DNA of 64,000 bases, from contig NW_026262690.1 of the NCBI RefSeq assembly GCF_021869535.1, positions 91,224,995 through 91,288,994 of the forward strand, given 5' to 3'. The DNA comes from Mytilus californianus. Taxonomy: Eukaryota > Mollusca > Bivalvia > Mytilida > Mytilidae. A program made the translations under genes and the position numbers. Position 1 is the stretch's first letter; each line of letters begins with the position of its first letter. Below the pieces are notes generated by a model. That model made no database searches and had not been told where the DNA came from. It saw nothing but the letters and a program-made list of their open reading frames with translations. Below are positions 58,693-64,000 of this stretch, in pieces.

Positions 58693-58773
58693 TTGGTCAT
58701 CTCAACTTGATTGTTTTTCTCACTTTCGCGGTACCGGCTCAAGGGAGAAAATCAATCTCGTTGAGATGACCAA
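58693..58773. repeat. Inverted repeat / hairpin of about 80 bp
   Basis: TTGGTCATCTCAACTTGATT pairs with AATCTCGTTGAGATGACCAA, then TTTTTCTC with GGGAGAAAA, around a GC-rich loop (CGCGGTACCGG). MITE-like. Confidence 0.75.
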
Positions 58774-61700
58774 CGAAATTTATAATGATTTCCAATACCC
58801 TAAAAACTTCATTTTGAGTTATCTGAAACTATCATCATCTCCAAGTGAAGAGTTATCTAACTTATCAACCCGATATCTTACAGTAGTTATCTCCCTTTGC
58901 TTCAAGCTTCTCAACCTTGGGTTAATTTTCAACTCTCACCTTCAACACTAGGTTTTCATCCACAGATTCCAGACATTTAATGATAACTTCATTATTATGA
59001 GACCATAATTGACGACTGGTATTAATGTTTTAATTTTACTTGTTAGTCCCATTTAACAATTGCTCGTCGTAATTTGTAAAATTAAATTGTCTTGAGTTTA
59101 AGCATTTCTTTGTAAAAATTTCCTGTTTAATAGAAAATTAATCTTTTTAACTTCCCAAGCCATTCTGTGATCAATGTATTAAAGGATAATTTTGTCCAGC
59201 TTCTTGAAACAATTTTTCTTTTTTGCAATCAAAAGTATTGACAGTGAGCAGGATCATTTCAAGATCACAAAAAAGGAGCTGAAAACTGGTCTATTTTATT
59301 CTATTTATCATGTGTACATGAAAAAGAGTAGATTGTACAACACAAAAATTTCAAATTTCAAATCATAAGTTTGTTGAAATATAGCTCATTTTATACAATT
59401 TAGATCTTTTATTGAAAAAGGTATTAGACTGATCTTAACCCTATCATACCGTTTGAATTACAACATAAATTAATTTGCTCCTTGGTATCAAACCATTCTA
59501 TCTTTTTCAAATTTGGTAATTACAATATAGGTAAAGCACTTGCCATCATAAAATACTTTAAAAAAATAAAATAAGTAAAACCCAATTATCAATAACTGAC
59601 TGCAGCTATTCTTCATTGGATCCTTTTTGAAACTCATGGCCAGACAAAGAGTAATCTAAGAGCTTGACTCTTTAACAGGGATCCAACTTAAGCCTCATTA
59701 GTTCAAAGGAGTTTTCCATTAGTCCATAATAATTAAGAAATAATTGTTGCAGGCTATACTTTATTGTAGTTTTAACATGGGTAGGCATTATATACGTGAT
59801 TATTTTTGCCTGAGCGATAGCATACAATCAGTTCTGTTAACCAAGCAGTTTTAGATTTATATTAGACCCTGTTTCAGACTTTGGGGATTTAATCACTAAA
59901 AAAGTTAGAGATAACCAGACTATTTTAGATTTAACTGGTAAAATTGAGAATGGAAATGGGTAATCTGTTTTCTTTTCCTGGTAGCAAAAAAGAGCTGTTT
60001 CCTGTAAGTCTGTATATTGGCTGCTTCTGGTTCTTATCCATTTAAGGAACCAATGATTCCGGAGAGTGCAGTAACCTTGCCTCAGTCCATTATTGTCAAG
60101 ATATCAGTGATTTTCTTTTTTTTCTGACAAAAGTCATTGGAAGTAATCTTACATAAAACAAATTTTGATATAACCAATCAAAAATGCTATCATAAATAAT
60201 CTGGGAACAAAAAATTTTACTTTTTCAATTGTAAATTTTGCTACTATTTTTCTTTCAAGTATAAAACTAAAGTAAAAAGTAAAAATCTATTTTATTGAAG
60301 TATTACGTGCCATTTGAGTTTTGAAATTAATTTAAATTATAAAGTATTGAAATTAATTTTTATTATAAAGAATCAGTATTTATATCATTTCTTTGAGTTC
60401 TTAATTTTTTCTTTCTAAATTTTTTTATTAAATCTAAAGATTTCATACTTGATACATGTAATATCATTTTGCATCATATTTGTATTTTTTCATTTCAGCT
60501 TCTTTTTCTTGTACCACTGAAACTTCACAGAATAATTACATACATTTTGAAGTTGTGTACCTGCTTTTGAAATTATTTGAGGAATTTCCCCCCCCCCCCC
60601 CCCCCCCCATTTTTCACTTAATTCTGATCTTGATGATTGTTTTCCAAAATTTTCAAAGATGGTACTGATTTTGTGTAATCAACTCCTGCAGTTTTCAATC
60701 TCAATCTTTTTAACTTCACACAATAATTGTACAAATATTTAAGTTGTCCACTTGGTACTATGGAATTGTTTGATAAATTTTTTCCTGACTTGGGAACTAA
60801 GTAATTTTTCATCAAAGGTAAAATAAATAGTTTTTAACCCATATCGTTTGGAATTCACAGAGAGTTTGTAAATCTATAGAGGCTTTTACAAATTTTGGGA
60901 CTATACATGACTACTATGTAAATTAGTAGTAAACCTTAAAAATGAGATATTTTTTATTAAACTATGCTTCAAAATATTTTAAAAATATTGATTTATATGT
61001 GTTTATTATACTATTACTACACTGTACTTTTTTTCTTACATTTGTATAAGTATTTTCATATCAGATGTCTGGTAACATATATAAAAGCTATTATCTAGAG
61101 CTCTGTAAATAAAAAAAAATGTAAACATAGTTCTAAAATATACTTTTAATGAGTGGAAGAAATTGTGGGGTACAGAATACATTTCGTAAATTATCAAAAT
61201 ACAAGTTACCTATTTTAAAAGCATGTCTGGTATTTTTACAGTACTTTTTAAATTAATTTAATAAATTATTTGTATTTTAAATTGAGAATTTCTTCAGTTT
61301 TCATAATTGGAAAAATAATGTGAGATGCCTTGGAACATTCTGGTGACTCTTGTACTTTTTATAATGTACAATGGAAAGGACATTTCATTACTTAGATAAA
61401 ATGGATTCAGTGGACTGATTAGCATAAAAAAACTATGATGGAAAACCTTTGAAAGCAGCCAGGATAGCAGCTCCAAGGAAGATGGTCAAATAAATCTTCA
61501 ACCAAGTCTGAGGCTTTACCAAGAAACTAAGAAGGCAAGTTTATTTAAACCAACTATTTGTATACATTTTCTAGAAATATTCGACAAGAAGTGCATATTA
61601 AGACAACACGCCAGCACCCTTCTGATCTTCTGCATGCAAAACACCATTGTATTAATTTTAATAAGTTTTATAATTTAAGTTACCATTTTCTTGAACAAGA

Positions 61701-62140
61701 TTTTCGATCAAAATATTTAAAACTTCAAGGGGAGACAAGTACAATTAACAGCAAGATTTGTTTCATTCAATGGGATATAACTGTTAAATTTGCACATCAC
61801 TTTTGTGCAGTTAAATTCCAAACAAAAACCTTTGACTTGTTTTATTTTTATTATGTCAAGTTTTCTGTTTAGTCAGGTTAATAGTTACTCCTTGCTATAG
61901 ATCAATGACATTTTGTATTTATTTGCATTACTAACAAATTATCGAATTAATTAGCAATGTTGCTAATTATCAGATGTTTTTCATTTTCTGCTGCTAGGCG
62001 AGACATCTCTGTCAACAGTTTATCTTACAAACTTGTGTTGATACTATTGTGTACATTTTGTAAGAAATCAGAACATTATATAGTGACTTCATATTTATAG
62101 AGAAATGGATTTGTAAAATATATAATGTCTTTTTTAATTC
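58774..62140. other. Unassigned DNA
   Basis: A 21-C homopolymer is at 60,588-60,608. Several short ORFs (58,766-58,951; 61,558-61,872) have no recognised family. No gene is called. Confidence 0.4.
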
Positions 62141-62147
62141 TTTTTAG

Positions 62148-62960
62148 GTTCTTCTGTGATATGTTTTCATGGTGTGGGAATAAGACTTGGTGGTCTAATA
62201 CAGCATATACGAAGGTATGTACCAGTATGTTAGTCCTGTTTTGAAAAAAGAAAAAGTATTATAAAATGTATTTGGAAATAGCATGTGCTCTAAGCGTGAA
62301 GGTTTGTAGGAGTTTGGTAAGAAGTCTTTGCTTTCTTTAATTGCCTTTAAAGGAGTAAATTTAACTATCTGATTTGATTATGTAAAAGTTTGTTGGGATG
62401 CTGGTTTGCTGTTCTAAACTTCTATTACATATTTATAGACTTTTATTTAATTTGTCACTGGACATTTAGCAACCAACAATCAAATGAATCAATCATTCAA
62501 AATATGGAATATACATATAGTATATCAAAAATGATTCTTTTAAACAATCTTGAATGACTATAATCATTTTATTTTTCAGGTTAGCATCACAGCTTGTCTG
62601 TAAAGATTGAAGCTGGGAGTGGGCATTGGAGCTGACTTTTATGGTAAGAACCAATACAAAAAAAACAACATGTAAAAAAAGAAATATGTTAGACATCTAC
62701 CATTGACTTGTTTTTCATCCTTTTCTGCTAATAAAGACTGGTAGTTCAAAAAATATATCAGCAAATCACTTTTAAACGAAGTAAGAGAAAGGTTTTATGA
62801 ATCATGATTATAATGACCAGTTATTTATTATTTTGCATTTGATATTATTTCAATTTTCAGATTTTGACAATTACTTTTAATTCTGTATATTTCTTTTTCA
62901 GGTAACTGTGGATGCATAAAAGGGCTATGTGATTTTACTGTAACAGTAAAGAATGTAATT
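62148..62960 (+). other. Three consecutive exon-like blocks (possible 3' end of a plus-strand transcript)
   Basis: Block 1 is 62,148-62,214 (acceptor TTCTTTTTAG, donor GTATGT). Block 2 is 62,580-62,643 (acceptor TTATTTTTCAG, donor GTAAGA). Block 3 starts 62,902 (acceptor TTCTTTTTCAG). Joining 1 and 2 leaves one frame open, SSVICFHGVGIRLGGLIQHI then RRLASQLVCKD and a stop in block 2, with block 3 as UTR. The splice signals are strong but the peptide is short and not recognised. A non-coding RNA is equally possible. Confidence 0.4.
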
Positions 62961-63154
62961 CAGACTATTTTTGTGTATGTTTGAGAAAATGTTTATAATT
63001 TTTACAAAAAGAAAAAAAAAAATTATGTACAGGTTCTTCATTTTCAACAAGATTGGAAGTTGTAGGTTAATAGGTCTTTGAAATTTCAAAAATTACTTTC
63101 TATTTTCTGTTCATACTCATGTCTAGGCAAAACACTTCCAGTAGTTTAAGAATG

Positions 63155-63211
63155 GAGAATCTAAAAAAAAAAAGAAAAAAAAAAAAGAAAAAAATAAAAA
63201 AAAAAAAATGT
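63155..63211 (+). repeat. A-rich low-complexity tract
   Basis: Runs of A interrupted by single G or T residues. Confidence 0.85.
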
Positions 63212-64000
63212 TCAATTATTGAAATGTTTTTTATTTTTGCAAATTGTAATATATTTTTTTACCTTTGTGTCATTTTTAGCTGAGTTTATAACAAAGGGTA
63301 TATTATTTTAAGAATATTTTACAAGAAGCATAGTTGAAAAATATCTTGATGAAAGTAGATTGATTGATTTTTGGTATTTAACACCACTTTCAGCATGATT
63401 TGCTATATCTTGGCTGCCAGTTTTTATTTGTGGAGACAGCCTGGTGAAAACATCCCCTTCAACAGAGAAACTGGCAACTAGTCAATTAAGATTGACGTTA
63501 AACACACCTACAATGTGAGGGTTCAGAGTGTTGACAGGCTAGTGATACAGTAGTTGAACTACTTTGACCATTCAGCCACCATTACTCCATCCACACTAAA
63601 TATGTTATTGAAATGTGTTGAATATTTGTAATTTAATTATTTTTATATTTTGATTTATACTATTTATGTTTTTTTGTTATTTATAACAAAGATGTGGAAT
63701 TTTAACAAGGTGAAATTTAGGTCAAAGGGAGGTAATTTATTATATTGTGTTTAACTTCAAATACTTGAAATTCCCTCAATGTTAGATTTTTATTTACTTG
63801 GATACTCACATTTATGCACTTTTTTACATATCATATGTTTTCTAGATAATAGAAATTTAGGGTGGGAAAAATTATGTGTCACTTAAAATAATTACGTGAA
63901 TTTTTCAAAAAGTTTATTAATTGAAAGTGCATCTGATATTTTTTATGTATGTTACTTTATTTTCTAAAAACAAATGGACACAACATAGATTGACAATAAG
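63212..64000. other. Unassigned DNA with a diverged mollusc repeat
   Basis: 63,355-63,600 contains 'gattgatttttggtatttaa', 'gacagcctggtgaaaacatc' and 'gacgttaaacacacc', resembling a repeat block common near mollusc genes. No coding sequence seen. Confidence 0.35.

Noticed and set aside
60480..60668. ORF with a proline run
   Set aside because: Translation of a 21-C homopolymer.
1..64000. tRNA, rRNA, CRISPR array, bacterial operon or phage features
   Set aside because: Scanned by eye for B-box-like GGTTCRANNCC contexts with pairing arms, conserved rRNA words and regularly spaced repeats with unique spacers. None was convincing. Tandem arrays have no unique spacers.

Overview
The window looks like gene-poor, AT-rich chromosomal DNA of a bivalve mollusc, most likely a mussel (Mytilus or a close relative). 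The evidence is spliced genes with GT-AG introns, metazoan LINE, MULE and Penelope-type retroelement debris, and many copies of dispersed repeats of the kind that fill mussel genomes. I assign the organism from repeat style and protein families recalled from memory, not from a search. I saw no rRNA, convincing tRNA, CRISPR array or bacterial feature.

Layout. 1-12,200 is a transposon-in-transposon pile. A minus-strand APE-type LINE (about 10,390 down to 1,207) is cut by three insertions: a 33-bp micro-palindrome at 9,524, a 1.74-kb Mutator-like (MULE) element at 5,741-7,479, and a 3.65-kb tandem-repeat-bearing element at 1,815-5,467. 12,200-25,000 has no assignable gene. It holds two oppositely oriented arrays of one 21-bp minisatellite, several dispersed repeats, and a 1,991-bp element with 15-bp perfect terminal inverted repeats. 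25,168-26,178 is a compact two-exon minus-strand gene with TATA and CCAAT boxes. It encodes a 202-aa acidic nuclear-type protein with LxCxE and KRRLF motifs. 26,300-37,000 is mainly unassigned DNA with palindromic MITE-like elements and a decayed hammerhead ribozyme. 37,217-40,154 is a second minus-strand gene: a DZIP3-like HEPN domain joined across a 1.9-kb intron to a proline-rich tail. 40,200-51,400 is repeat-rich and includes a hammerhead ribozyme with an intact core at 47,375-47,418. 51,400-64,000 has no confident protein gene, but it shows a triplicated exon-like unit (54,842-55,380) and three consecutive short exon-like blocks near 62,150-62,950 that may belong to one plus-strand transcript.

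The two protein genes are unrelated and 11 kb apart. Nothing suggests that they work together. The best candidates for new biology are: the LxCxE/Cy-motif protein; the 33-36-bp palindromic micro-elements with exact 7-bp target duplications; the retroelement fragment whose 5' end falls at the hammerhead cleavage site; and an array of C/EBP-like palindromes at exact 35-bp spacing inside a mobile element. All start/stop and splice positions were read by eye.
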